Positions 43,656-50,160 of a DNA stretch of 50,160 nt are shown one piece after another. The stretch spans positions 1-50,160 of the forward strand of contig MGTJ01000068.1 in NCBI GenBank assembly GCA_001799395.1, written 5' to 3'. The stretch comes from Desulfobacterales bacterium RIFOXYA12_FULL_46_15. GTDB taxonomy: Bacteria; Desulfobacterota; Desulfobacteria; Desulfobacterales; Desulfobacteraceae. Each line of letters starts with the position of its first letter. Position 1 is the stretch's first letter. Below the pieces are notes generated by a model that was not told the DNA's origin, did not search any database, and was given only the letters and a program-made list of their open reading frames with translations. The position numbers were made by a program, and so were the translations under genes.

Positions 43656-44954
43656 TTATGCCGGCCACTCCCAGGCGTTTCGAAACGTAAGGCAGGCCCG
43701 CATCTGTTCAAAAAGCCGGAGCAGACCGTATCGGGTCCGGTCCAGGAATACAAAATCCGGGTTCATGTCGATATGATGCCGTAGCCTGTAAATACGCTCC
43801 CGAATAGGTTTCATCTGCATGATAAAATCCGGGTGCTGTCCGAAATCAAAATACTCTTCCGTGAAAAGCCGGCCGAACATTGGCCTAAAATCCATGAGGG
43901 CTTCGAAGAGTGCTTCCTTGACCTCGGAACCGGCTTTGGGGGAAATAATATGGAAGGTATCCAGGAGTTCAAAATAGGCTTTTTTCCTGCCGGATACCAT
44001 CACTTGCGGGATTTGAGCGTATTGGTCCGTGAACCCGCGGCTCAAATGTTTTACACAGCCGAAATCCACAAGCCCCACGGTCAGATCGTCGGCAATCAGG
44101 AAATTGCCGGGATTGGGGTCTGCATGGATACAGCGCAACTCGTAGAGGCTTTGGATGAAAAGATCCTGAAGAGACTGGGCCACATGATTGCGCTGCTCCT
44201 GCGAGGGGGACTTTTTCAGCCAGAGATCCAGGGGAATTCCCTCGAACAAACTAGTGCTGATCACGGTTTCATGGCTCATGGCCCCATACACATCCGGGAT
44301 GTGGATGGCTGCTGAATCCAGATGGGACTTGAAAAATCGGATGTTTTCCGCTTCTTTGCGATAATCGATTTCTTCCATTAACCGGGCCTGGATCTCATCA
44401 ATGGCCGGTTTCAGGAGATTGTAGTCCGCAAGGGGCCACAGTATGGAGCGCACCAGGGAAATATCGCTTTCGATGGTGGCGGCAATGCCCGGGTATTGAA
44501 TTTTTACAGCCAGTGCCCGACCACTATGGGAAACTGCATGATGAACCTGGCCGAGGCTGGCTGCTGCGAAAGCCCGGTCATCAAAGGTTTGAAACAAATT
44601 TTCCGGGGAATTGCCCAACCCAATGTGAATTGCTTTTCTCGCTAGGGCCCGGTTGATGGGCGGTACCTGGTGATAGGATTTTTCCAGCTCTTTGCGGATG
44701 GCATCCGGAAAAACATCGGTTTCCAGGCTGAGCTGCTGGGCAACCTTGAGAGCAGTTCCTTTGAGCAGGCTCATGGCCTTGAACAGGATATCCGCACTCT
44801 GCCGGTTCAGATCGTCCCGGGCCGACCGGCGGCCGGATTCGGAAAGAAACGGCTGTTTTACCCAATACGAAATCATCTTGCCGCCCACCCGGGCCATGGT
44901 TTTCCCGCCTGTCATACCGCGCTGCCATTTATTTTTGGGAATGGGATCTTTCAT
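43656..44954 (-). CDS. ABC1/UbiB-family atypical kinase
   Basis: This is a 432-residue atypical kinase of the ABC1/AarF/UbiB/COQ8 family. The KxGQ-region signature is present in the variant form KGTALKVAQQLSLE, then ASLGQVHHA (the Ala-rich nucleotide loop), AVKIQYPG with the ATP lysine, the ExD-type segment EEIDYRKEAENI, and the catalytic HADPNPGNFL and VGLVDFG. No transmembrane tail follows, unlike E. coli UbiB. Family members aid quinone or lipid metabolism by ATPase activity. It overlaps the TetR gene by 26 bases, so its synthesis should follow that of the repressor. Confidence 0.92.
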   Translation of the reverse strand: MKDPIPKNKWQRGMTGGKTMARVGGKMISYWVKQPFLSESGRRSARDDLNRQSADILFKAMSLLKGTALKVAQQLSLETDVFPDAIRKELEKSYHQVPPINRALARKAIHIGLGNSPENLFQTFDDRAFAAASLGQVHHAVSHSGRALAVKIQYPGIAATIESDISLVRSILWPLADYNLLKPAIDEIQARLMEEIDYRKEAENIRFFKSHLDSAAIHIPDVYGAMSHETVISTSLFEGIPLDLWLKKSPSQEQRNHVAQSLQDLFIQSLYELRCIHADPNPGNFLIADDLTVGLVDFGCVKHLSRGFTDQYAQIPQVMVSGRKKAYFELLDTFHIISPKAGSEVKEALFEALMDFRPMFGRLFTEEYFDFGQHPDFIMQMKPIRERIYRLRHHIDMNPDFVFLDRTRYGLLRLFEQMRACLTFRNAWEWPA

Positions 44955-45693
44955 GGAGTTTTCCTAAGATCATCTCTTTCATAAGGGTTGCTGTGTGGAC
45001 CTGGTCCCGGATTAAATCCATCCTGCTGAGCACATGATTTTTAAATATGAACATACCCATATCGAAAAATTTATCGATCAGGCCGGATTTCAGAACTGTG
45101 CAGGTCAAATCCAGGCTTTTGTCGATCATTACCGTGGTGTTGGAAAATCCCTTTGACCTATCCGAAAGCCAATATATGACCGCTACAACATAAAAATCCC
45201 AGAAAAGCCGGCCTATGATCTCCTGGAACATCATTCCTGGCAATTCACCGGAAGCCGTGGCCTTATTCAGATGCTCCTGAACAAGAGAAAAAAAATTATC
45301 ACGGATTGGTTTTAGACGGTTGAAATTGTGACTCATGGAAAAGAAGATATCCTTGAAACTCATGTTCACGAATTCCCGGTCCGCCAGATAGAGATCAAGG
45401 CTGGTATCCAGAAAGGCCTGAAGATATTCCTGAAAATTGAAAGTTTCAGATCCCGGAATCGTTGCTGTTTTTGCCGTGCAGGCCTCCAGATGATCCTCAT
45501 AATAGGCATAGAGGATATCCTCTTTGGCAGGAAAATAGTTGTAAATGGTTGCATCACCAATACCGGCGGTTTTTGCAATATGCCTCATGGTGGCCGGTTT
45601 AATCCCTTTTTCGGTCATGATGTCCACTGCGGCCCGCACAATGGCCTGACGCGTCTCCAGTTTCTGTTCTTTGCTGACTTTCATAAATTTCAC
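44929..45693 (-). CDS. TetR family transcriptional regulator
   Basis: This is a 254-residue regulator. The N-terminal helix-turn-helix (residues 12-60) reads IVRAAVDIMTEKGIKPATMR, followed by HIAKTAGIGDATIYNYFPAK, a strong match to the TetR fold. The remaining helical ligand-binding part is unusually long (TetR proteins are often about 200 residues), and its ligand is unknown. It is the first gene of the operon with the UbiB-like kinase and PNPOx genes. A 17-bp palindrome overlapping its transcription start indicates autorepression. A lipid or acyl-CoA signal is possible given the neighbouring acyl-CoA synthetase. Confidence 0.92.
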   Translation of the reverse strand: MKFMKVSKEQKLETRQAIVRAAVDIMTEKGIKPATMRHIAKTAGIGDATIYNYFPAKEDILYAYYEDHLEACTAKTATIPGSETFNFQEYLQAFLDTSLDLYLADREFVNMSFKDIFFSMSHNFNRLKPIRDNFFSLVQEHLNKATASGELPGMMFQEIIGRLFWDFYVVAVIYWLSDRSKGFSNTTVMIDKSLDLTCTVLKSGLIDKFFDMGMFIFKNHVLSRMDLIRDQVHTATLMKEMILGKLHERSHSQK

Positions 45694-45709
45694 CTAAAAA
45701 GAAAATACT

Positions 45710-45726
45710 ATTGATAAAATATCAAT
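45710..45726. promoter_or_regulatory. TetR-type operator
   Basis: This is a perfect 7-bp inverted repeat with a 3-base centre (ATTGATA, AAA, TATCAAT). It lies between the predicted -10 box and the start codon of the TetR gene, a standard position for autorepression. Confidence 0.6.
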
Positions 45727-45737
45727 TATTAGAATTT

Positions 45738-45765
45738 AATATATACCAAATTCGTTTTGAGTCAA
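45738..45765 (-). promoter_or_regulatory. Promoter of the TetR-kinase-PNPOx operon
   Basis: On the minus strand, TTGACT (45760-45765) is followed after 16 bases by TATATT (45738-45743). Transcription would start at about 45731, a few bases before the palindromic operator. Confidence 0.55.
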
Positions 45766-45832
45766 GCTTTTTTTAAGTTATGGATTTATCAGGATTGGAA
45801 GATCAGGTGTGCAATTTCATACCCTTATTGAA

Positions 45833-47701
45833 TCAAGAGGGATCTGTTTCAAAAGGCATTTCAACTTCCACCTCACCGCTCAGGCTTCTTAAGAATCTGG
45901 CAGACGGATATTTTTTCTGGAACACATTTATCATTTTCCGGTTTTCAGCCAGGACAGTGGCAACAAATTTTTTATAATTGTTTTGCTTTGCAATGCTTTC
46001 AAGGATATCCAGGAGAAATGATCCGATTCCCATGCCGTGAAGTTTTTCCTTTACAAGAAAGGCCACTTCGGCTGAATCTTCATCAGCTTCGGCATAGGAG
46101 CCGATGGCAACAATCTGTTTTCGTTTCCCAAGCTGCATCAGCCCGATAATGGTCATATTCCTTCGATAATCCACTTCGGCCCATTGTTTTTGAAGCATAT
46201 CCCTTGAAAACACCTTGCGTTTATTAAAGAACCGGTAATAAATGGAATCTTCCTGAAGGGAATAATAAAAATTCCTGGATTCAAATTCATCAGACGGCAG
46301 AAGCGGCCGGAAATCGATATTTTTCCCTGTGGATAATTTTTTGGAATAAAGATACCGGTCTAAAAAGAGCAGATCCTGGCTAGTGGGGGGGAGCTGATCC
46401 GCAAAGATATATCTTCTTTTCTTTGCCTCTTCGATCAGGTTTTTTCTGAATTTGGGATGGGCAATCCTGGCCAGCTCCATGACCCTCTGATAAATACTTT
46501 TACCTCTCATTTCAGCAATGCCGTATTCCGTTACAATGATGTCAATATCGCCCCGGGTTGTGGCTACACCCGCGCCTTCGCTCAAATGGGGGACAATCCT
46601 TGAAACCTTTTCGTCCTGGGCTGTGGAGGGAATGATAATGATGGAAAACCCTCCTTTAGACATGGATGATCCCCGGATGAAATCAACCTGGTCCCCGATG
46701 CCGCTGTAGAAAAGGTATCCTTTTGAGTCTGTACAGACCTGGCCGGTCAGATCCACTTCAAGGGCGGAACTGATGGAAATAAAATTGTCATTATTGGCAA
46801 TGATATTGGGGTCATTCACAAATTCCGATGATTTGAAATAAAAAATGGGATTGTTGTCCACATAATCATACAATTCCTTTGATCCCATGCAGAGAGAAGC
46901 AATCACCCTGTCTTTGAGATATGATTTTTTCTTATTGGTAATGACGTTGGCTTTTAAAAGGGGCAGAAATCCGTTTGTAATGACCTGGGTATGGATGCCC
47001 AGATCCTTTTTGTCGGAAAGATAGGGAAGAATGGCATCGGGCAGGTGACCGAAACCGATCTGCAGGGTAGCGCCGTCATCCACCAGCATATTGACATAAT
47101 GACCGATTCTTTCAATCACGGTCTGATTTTTAATCCCGGGCATGGATTGCAGGATGGGCTCCTGATACTCGACAAGATAATCAAACCGGTCAATATGAAC
47201 CATGCCGTCCCCCCAGACTCTCGGCATTTCAGGATTTACCTGGGCAATCACAAGATCAGCATTATTCATTCCGGAAAGAGTGATATCCACAGAAATGCCA
47301 AGACTGCAATAACCATGATCATCAGGGGGACTCACCTGTATCAGGGCAACATCAAGACCGATTTCATGGCTTTCAAAGAGTTTTGGAATCTGGGACAGGT
47401 AAACCGGGATATAATCGATTTTTCCTTCAAAGGCGGATTGCCGCATGAGAACGGAAATAAAAAACAGTTTGATTGAAAATCTTGAAAGAAAATTTTCATC
47501 ATTGATATAACGCGACAGGGTTAAGGAAAGCATCTGGTAAATCACAATATCCTGGATGGCCGGGTTCTCAATCATAGCTTTGATTAAACGCTGGGGCTCT
47601 CCGCATCCTGTACCGATAAAGACCCTGGAGCCGTTTTTGATTTTTTTGACACTCTCTTCCGGGCTCAAGAGCTTTTCAGGGCACATATCCTTTAGATTCA
47701 T
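45833..47701 (-). CDS. Acetyl-CoA hydrolase/transferase fused to a GNAT acetyltransferase domain
   Basis: This is a 622-residue two-domain protein. Residues 1-450 form a class I CoA-transferase of the acetyl-CoA hydrolase/4-hydroxybutyrate CoA-transferase family (RVFIGTGCGEPQ; GATLQIGFGHLPDAIL; FKSSEFVNDPNIIANN with a candidate CoA-accepting Glu; and GVATTRGDIDIIVTEYGIAEMRGKSI). Residues 475-622 are a GNAT domain with the acetyl-CoA loop VKEKLHGMGIGSFLLD. The CoA-transferase would exchange CoA between carboxylic acids such as acetate and butyrate. The GNAT part could acetylate a protein, possibly in response to acetyl-CoA. The fusion architecture has been noted in annotated genomes, but its purpose is not settled to my knowledge. 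It diverges from a MocR regulator. Confidence 0.9.
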   Translation of the reverse strand: MNLKDMCPEKLLSPEESVKKIKNGSRVFIGTGCGEPQRLIKAMIENPAIQDIVIYQMLSLTLSRYINDENFLSRFSIKLFFISVLMRQSAFEGKIDYIPVYLSQIPKLFESHEIGLDVALIQVSPPDDHGYCSLGISVDITLSGMNNADLVIAQVNPEMPRVWGDGMVHIDRFDYLVEYQEPILQSMPGIKNQTVIERIGHYVNMLVDDGATLQIGFGHLPDAILPYLSDKKDLGIHTQVITNGFLPLLKANVITNKKKSYLKDRVIASLCMGSKELYDYVDNNPIFYFKSSEFVNDPNIIANNDNFISISSALEVDLTGQVCTDSKGYLFYSGIGDQVDFIRGSSMSKGGFSIIIIPSTAQDEKVSRIVPHLSEGAGVATTRGDIDIIVTEYGIAEMRGKSIYQRVMELARIAHPKFRKNLIEEAKKRRYIFADQLPPTSQDLLFLDRYLYSKKLSTGKNIDFRPLLPSDEFESRNFYYSLQEDSIYYRFFNKRKVFSRDMLQKQWAEVDYRRNMTIIGLMQLGKRKQIVAIGSYAEADEDSAEVAFLVKEKLHGMGIGSFLLDILESIAKQNNYKKFVATVLAENRKMINVFQKKYPSARFLRSLSGEVEVEMPFETDPS

Positions 47702-47835
47702 TCGATTTCTCCTGCCGAGACGGTAAAGACAGCATTGATTATTAAATGAAGAGATTATTCAATACTTTTTCATGAAAGTACAGAGAAAAACAAGAGCCGG
47801 AATTCTATTACTTCAATCGATAGTATTTTTTTTAA

Positions 47836-47864
47836 TTGACATCGTTATATTAATACCATATTAA
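47836..47864 (+). promoter_or_regulatory. Promoter of the MocR-type regulator gene
   Basis: A perfect TTGACA (47836-47841), a 17-base spacer and TATTAA (47859-47864) are embedded in the 11-bp repeats. A protein covering the repeats would occlude RNA polymerase, suggesting autoregulation. Confidence 0.55.
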
Positions 47865-47878
47865 TACCATATTAATAT
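47846..47878. repeat. Three 11-bp direct repeats at the MocR promoter
   Basis: Three head-to-tail copies of an 11-base unit (YATATTAATAC, third copy ending AT) run from 47846 to 47878. The period is close to one helical turn, so the copies face the same side of DNA. MocR/GntR-aminotransferase regulators often bind direct repeats, and this array lies between the regulator and the divergent CoA-transferase. Confidence 0.7.
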
Positions 47879-47889
47879 GTGAGGACTCA

Positions 47890-49437
47890 ATGATTAAGAT
47901 AGAAATCAACAAAAAAGCGGACCAGCCTTTATATGTTCAGATACGGGATAGCCTTGAGAAGGCGATACTGAACAAGACGCTTAAACCCGGTGACAAGCTT
48001 CCGTGTGTTTCAAATTTTGCCAAAGAAGTGGGGGTCACTCAAGCCACAATCCGGAGAGCTCTTGAGGATTTATCAAAACAGGGCCTTACAAAATGTCATG
48101 TCGGAAGAGGCACGTTCATTGAAAATTATGAGAATAAAAAACAGGTTGATGGGAATGCTGCCATAAATCTTTTTAAGGAAAATTTCAATGTGTTTAGAAA
48201 TACTCAATCCCGGCAGGAATTGAAATTTGCAGCCCGGCGGCTCCGGAGGGGGATCTCTGATGGTCTGAATGAGCTGATGAATCTCGCTCAAAAGGAGGAC
48301 CTGATTGCATTCGGTAAAGGTATACCGGATCCTGGGCTTTTCGAGCCTGGTTTTTTTGAGTCCATGGTAAAGGATGCGTTGACAGAGGATCAGATGAAAT
48401 ATATTGGAAGTCCTGACTGCCAGGGCCTCATTGAGCTGAGGGAAGAAATCGCATCCCGATACGTTAAAAAAGGGATTCATATTACGCCGGACCAGGTTTT
48501 GATCACAAATGGATCTATGCAGGCGGCTGCTTTGGTAGCCCTGGATGCTGCAGAAAAAAAACAATCCATCATCTGTGAAGCCCCTTGTTTTCAGGGAATT
48601 ACAGAATTGTTCACGATTCACGGCAATTGGGTGGATACGGTTTTGAGAGATGAATTCGGACCGGTTCCTGAATATCTGAATTGTTTTACCGGTCAGCCTT
48701 TTCTTTTATCTGTATGCCCTGAATTTCATAATCCAGTGGGAACCGATATGACCCCTGACCGGCATGATGCCTTGGCCAAATGGGCAAGAAAAAACAAATC
48801 AACGATTCTTTCAGATGAGATTTTTCAGGATTTAAGGTTGGAAGGAGACCCCCCCTTAAGTTTTTATAATTCTCTTGGTGAAGATCAGACCATCATCATC
48901 AGTTCGATTTCCAAAACGTTGATGTCGGGATTGCGAGTAGGCTGGATGATAAGCTCTGCTGTGCGGATCAGAGAATTTACAAATCTCAAGAGGCTGATGG
49001 ATCATTCCTGCCCGCCTCTGATGCAGGGAATTGTTGCAAAATTTTTTTGTTCCGGAAAATATGATGAACATCTTTTACACATCAGAAAAATCTATCTTGA
49101 AAGAAGGAATCTGATGTTGGAATGCCTGAAACAATTTATGCCCGAAGGGGTGGCATGGACAAGTCCCAAGGGAGGATTTTCCCTGTGGATGACCCTTCCG
49201 GAAGGGTATTCCAGCATTGCATTGTTATTATCTGCCATTGACAAGGGGATCAATTTTTTACCCGGCCCCCTGTTTGATATTGATCAGAGGTTTGTAAAGC
49301 ATTTCAGATTGAGCTATGCCTGGTCCGGCCTGGAGCAGATTGCTGAAGGTATTGAAATCCTGGCAGACGCAGTCAAGGAATTATTGCGTCATCCCCCGGG
49401 AGATTCCGGGTTGAGCGGTCTGGGGAATTTTCAATAA
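47890..49437 (+). CDS. MocR-type regulator (GntR DNA-binding and aminotransferase-fold domains)
   Basis: This is a 515-residue transcription factor of the MocR/PdxR group. Residues 1-72 are a GntR winged helix (PLYVQIRDSLEKAILNKTL; GVTQATIRRALEDLSKQGL). After a linker of about 60 residues, residues 135-500 are a fold-type I aminotransferase-like effector domain. The PLP-binding lysine is K342 (SSISKTLMSGLRVGWM), and the conserved PEFHNPVGTDMT and SDEIFQD are present, so PLP binding is likely. Members sense PLP or amino compounds such as GABA or taurine. It diverges from the CoA-transferase-GNAT gene over 188 bases that contain its promoter and the repeat array. A short unknown gene follows 22 bases downstream. 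Confidence 0.92.
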   Translation: MIKIEINKKADQPLYVQIRDSLEKAILNKTLKPGDKLPCVSNFAKEVGVTQATIRRALEDLSKQGLTKCHVGRGTFIENYENKKQVDGNAAINLFKENFNVFRNTQSRQELKFAARRLRRGISDGLNELMNLAQKEDLIAFGKGIPDPGLFEPGFFESMVKDALTEDQMKYIGSPDCQGLIELREEIASRYVKKGIHITPDQVLITNGSMQAAALVALDAAEKKQSIICEAPCFQGITELFTIHGNWVDTVLRDEFGPVPEYLNCFTGQPFLLSVCPEFHNPVGTDMTPDRHDALAKWARKNKSTILSDEIFQDLRLEGDPPLSFYNSLGEDQTIIISSISKTLMSGLRVGWMISSAVRIREFTNLKRLMDHSCPPLMQGIVAKFFCSGKYDEHLLHIRKIYLERRNLMLECLKQFMPEGVAWTSPKGGFSLWMTLPEGYSSIALLLSAIDKGINFLPGPLFDIDQRFVKHFRLSYAWSGLEQIAEGIEILADAVKELLRHPPGDSGLSGLGNFQ

Positions 49438-49459
49438 GGAGATTGAAAGGAGGGTTGAA

Positions 49460-49693
49460 ATGTGTCTTCCGGATTTGATGTTTATGGAATTGCAGGTTAA
49501 AGAACATAAGGCGGCTTTAGAAAAAGAAGCCGAACAAATACGAATGTTAAGATCTGCCGGAAAAGAACATGGAAAAATTAAAAGATATTGTATTGAAAAA
49601 TTTGCCGATCTGTTGATATCCATAGGTGAGTTCTTGAAAAAGAAATATTGTCCGGGTTCTCCGGTTTGTTTTGGGATCCGGACGACGCTATAA
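49460..49693 (+). CDS. Small uncharacterised protein
   Basis: This 77-residue frame belongs to no family I know. It is supported as a real gene by a strong AAGGAGG ribosome-binding site six bases before the ATG and by its tight fit between two plus-strand genes. Residues 7-30 look like a charged amphipathic helix (ELQVKEHKAALEKEAEQI), and residues 40-63 form a second helix with hydrophobic spacing (FADLLISIGEFLKKKY). Two cysteines (YCPGSPVC) lie near the C-terminus. No signal peptide or membrane segment is seen. Confidence 0.6.
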   Translation: MCLPDLMFMELQVKEHKAALEKEAEQIRMLRSAGKEHGKIKRYCIEKFADLLISIGEFLKKKYCPGSPVCFGIRTTL

Positions 49694-49739
49694 TGGTTTT
49701 GAAGTTTTTAAACTATACTCATTAATTTAAGGAGATGAA

Positions 49740-50160
49740 ATGAAGGTTCTTGTGCTTTATTATTCAAAAGGGGGTAATACCAGAAGGCTTGCTGAAGCAG
49801 TTCTCAAGGGAATTGAAAGTGTACCTGGCGTTCAGGGGATATTCAAACATACTGATGATGTAACAAAGGAGGATTTCATTGATGCAGCGGGTATTATTGC
49901 TGGCTCTCCGGTCTATTTTGGAACCATGGCGGCACCGCTGAAAGCCGTGATGGATGATTTTGTGGGTGTCCGAAGAAAAATGGAGGGAAAGGTGGGGGCA
50001 GCATTTGCCACGTCAGGAGATCCCACTGGAGGAAAAGAAACCACAATCATGTCAATTCTTCAGGCATTTTTGATATACGGTATGGTGATAACCGGTGACC
50101 CGCTGTCTGCAACAGGTCATTATGGAGTTGCCTGTGCAGGTGCCCCGGATGATAAAACAA
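49740..50160 (+). CDS. Flavodoxin-fold NAD(P)H-dependent oxidoreductase (WrbA-like), 3'-truncated
   Basis: The first 140 residues of a flavodoxin-fold protein, cut by the window end. The FMN phosphate loop is YYSKGGNTRRLAEAV directly after the first beta strand. The second and third loops are visible as GSPVYFGTMAAPLKAVMDDF and TSGDPTGGKETT, as in WrbA-type quinone reductases and related small flavoproteins. The ATG at 49740 has a GGAG site. It could protect against oxygen or quinone stress, and it may share a transcript with the MocR gene. Confidence 0.88.
   Translation, partial: MKVLVLYYSKGGNTRRLAEAVLKGIESVPGVQGIFKHTDDVTKEDFIDAAGIIAGSPVYFGTMAAPLKAVMDDFVGVRRKMEGKVGAAFATSGDPTGGKETTIMSILQAFLIYGMVITGDPLSATGHYGVACAGAPDDKT

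Noticed and set aside
43598-43753. 52-codon N-terminal extension of the PNPOx-fold protein
   Set aside because: It lies inside the UbiB-like kinase gene and lacks family similarity, and the internal ATG at 43597 has a strong ribosome-binding site and gives the usual length.

Overview
The window reads as ordinary chromosome of an anaerobic Deltaproteobacterium, probably a Desulfobacterales-type sulfate reducer (Desulfobacterota). This is an inference from gene content and order: isoleucine made through citramalate, a cytoplasmic molybdopterin oxidoreductase, acyl-CoA and CoA-transferase genes, multi-domain signalling proteins, cmoA/cmoB, and DUF1848. No rRNA, tRNA, CRISPR array, insertion sequence or prophage was seen. 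Almost every base is coding, and many genes overlap or abut.

Layout. 1-3.3 kb: the 3' part of lepA overlaps a molybdopterin oxidoreductase gene. 3.3-6.1 kb (minus): a secreted DUF2147 protein and a chemotaxis receptor. 6.3-13.6 kb (minus): a branched-chain amino acid operon, ilvD-ilvB-ilvN-cimA-leuA, preceded by a complete transcription attenuator with an Ile/Leu/Val-rich leader peptide. 13.8-17.5 kb (plus): a hybrid histidine kinase and a receiver-TPR protein. 17.5-19.5 kb (minus): larB and a ParM-like actin. 19.7-21.4 kb (plus): cmoA-cmoB for tRNA wobble uridine modification. 21.4-22.6 kb: a small acquired-looking islet with a GNAT gene and an amidase remnant. 22.6-23.9 kb (minus): a short Hsp70-like ATPase. 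24.0-28.1 kb (plus): dksA, a PHP phosphoesterase fused to ribonuclease III, an Elp3-like radical SAM protein and a dipeptidase.

28.1-30.6 kb (minus): a class A penicillin-binding protein. 30.7-34.9 kb (plus): a tightly coupled run hisI-hisG-aminotransferase-engB-era-HNH. 34.9-35.7 kb (minus): an unknown DNA-binding-like protein. 36.0 kb: queF. 36.4-38.6 kb (minus): a small unknown gene, DUF1848 and a dihydrouridine synthase. 38.7 kb: a drug-efflux MFS protein. 40.2 kb (minus): a second dihydrouridine synthase. 41.3-45.7 kb: an acyl-CoA synthetase converging on a TetR-UbiB kinase-PNPOx operon. 45.8-47.7 kb (minus): a CoA-transferase fused to a GNAT domain. 47.9-50.2 kb (plus): a MocR regulator, a small unknown protein and the start of a flavodoxin-fold oxidoreductase.

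The most striking item is the single reading frame joining a full-length PHP (RNase AM/YciV-type) phosphoesterase to a full-length RNase III. Both parent families act on rRNA precursors, so the fusion would place a 5' exonuclease and a double-strand endonuclease for rRNA maturation in one polypeptide. Other points worth a second look are the ilv attenuator, three helically phased 11-bp repeats at the MocR promoter, a TetR autoregulatory operator, an orphan chromosomal actin, and a radical-SAM-like cysteine cluster in DUF1848. RNA modification or maturation recurs across the window (cmoA, cmoB, queF, two dus genes, rnc, engB, era).
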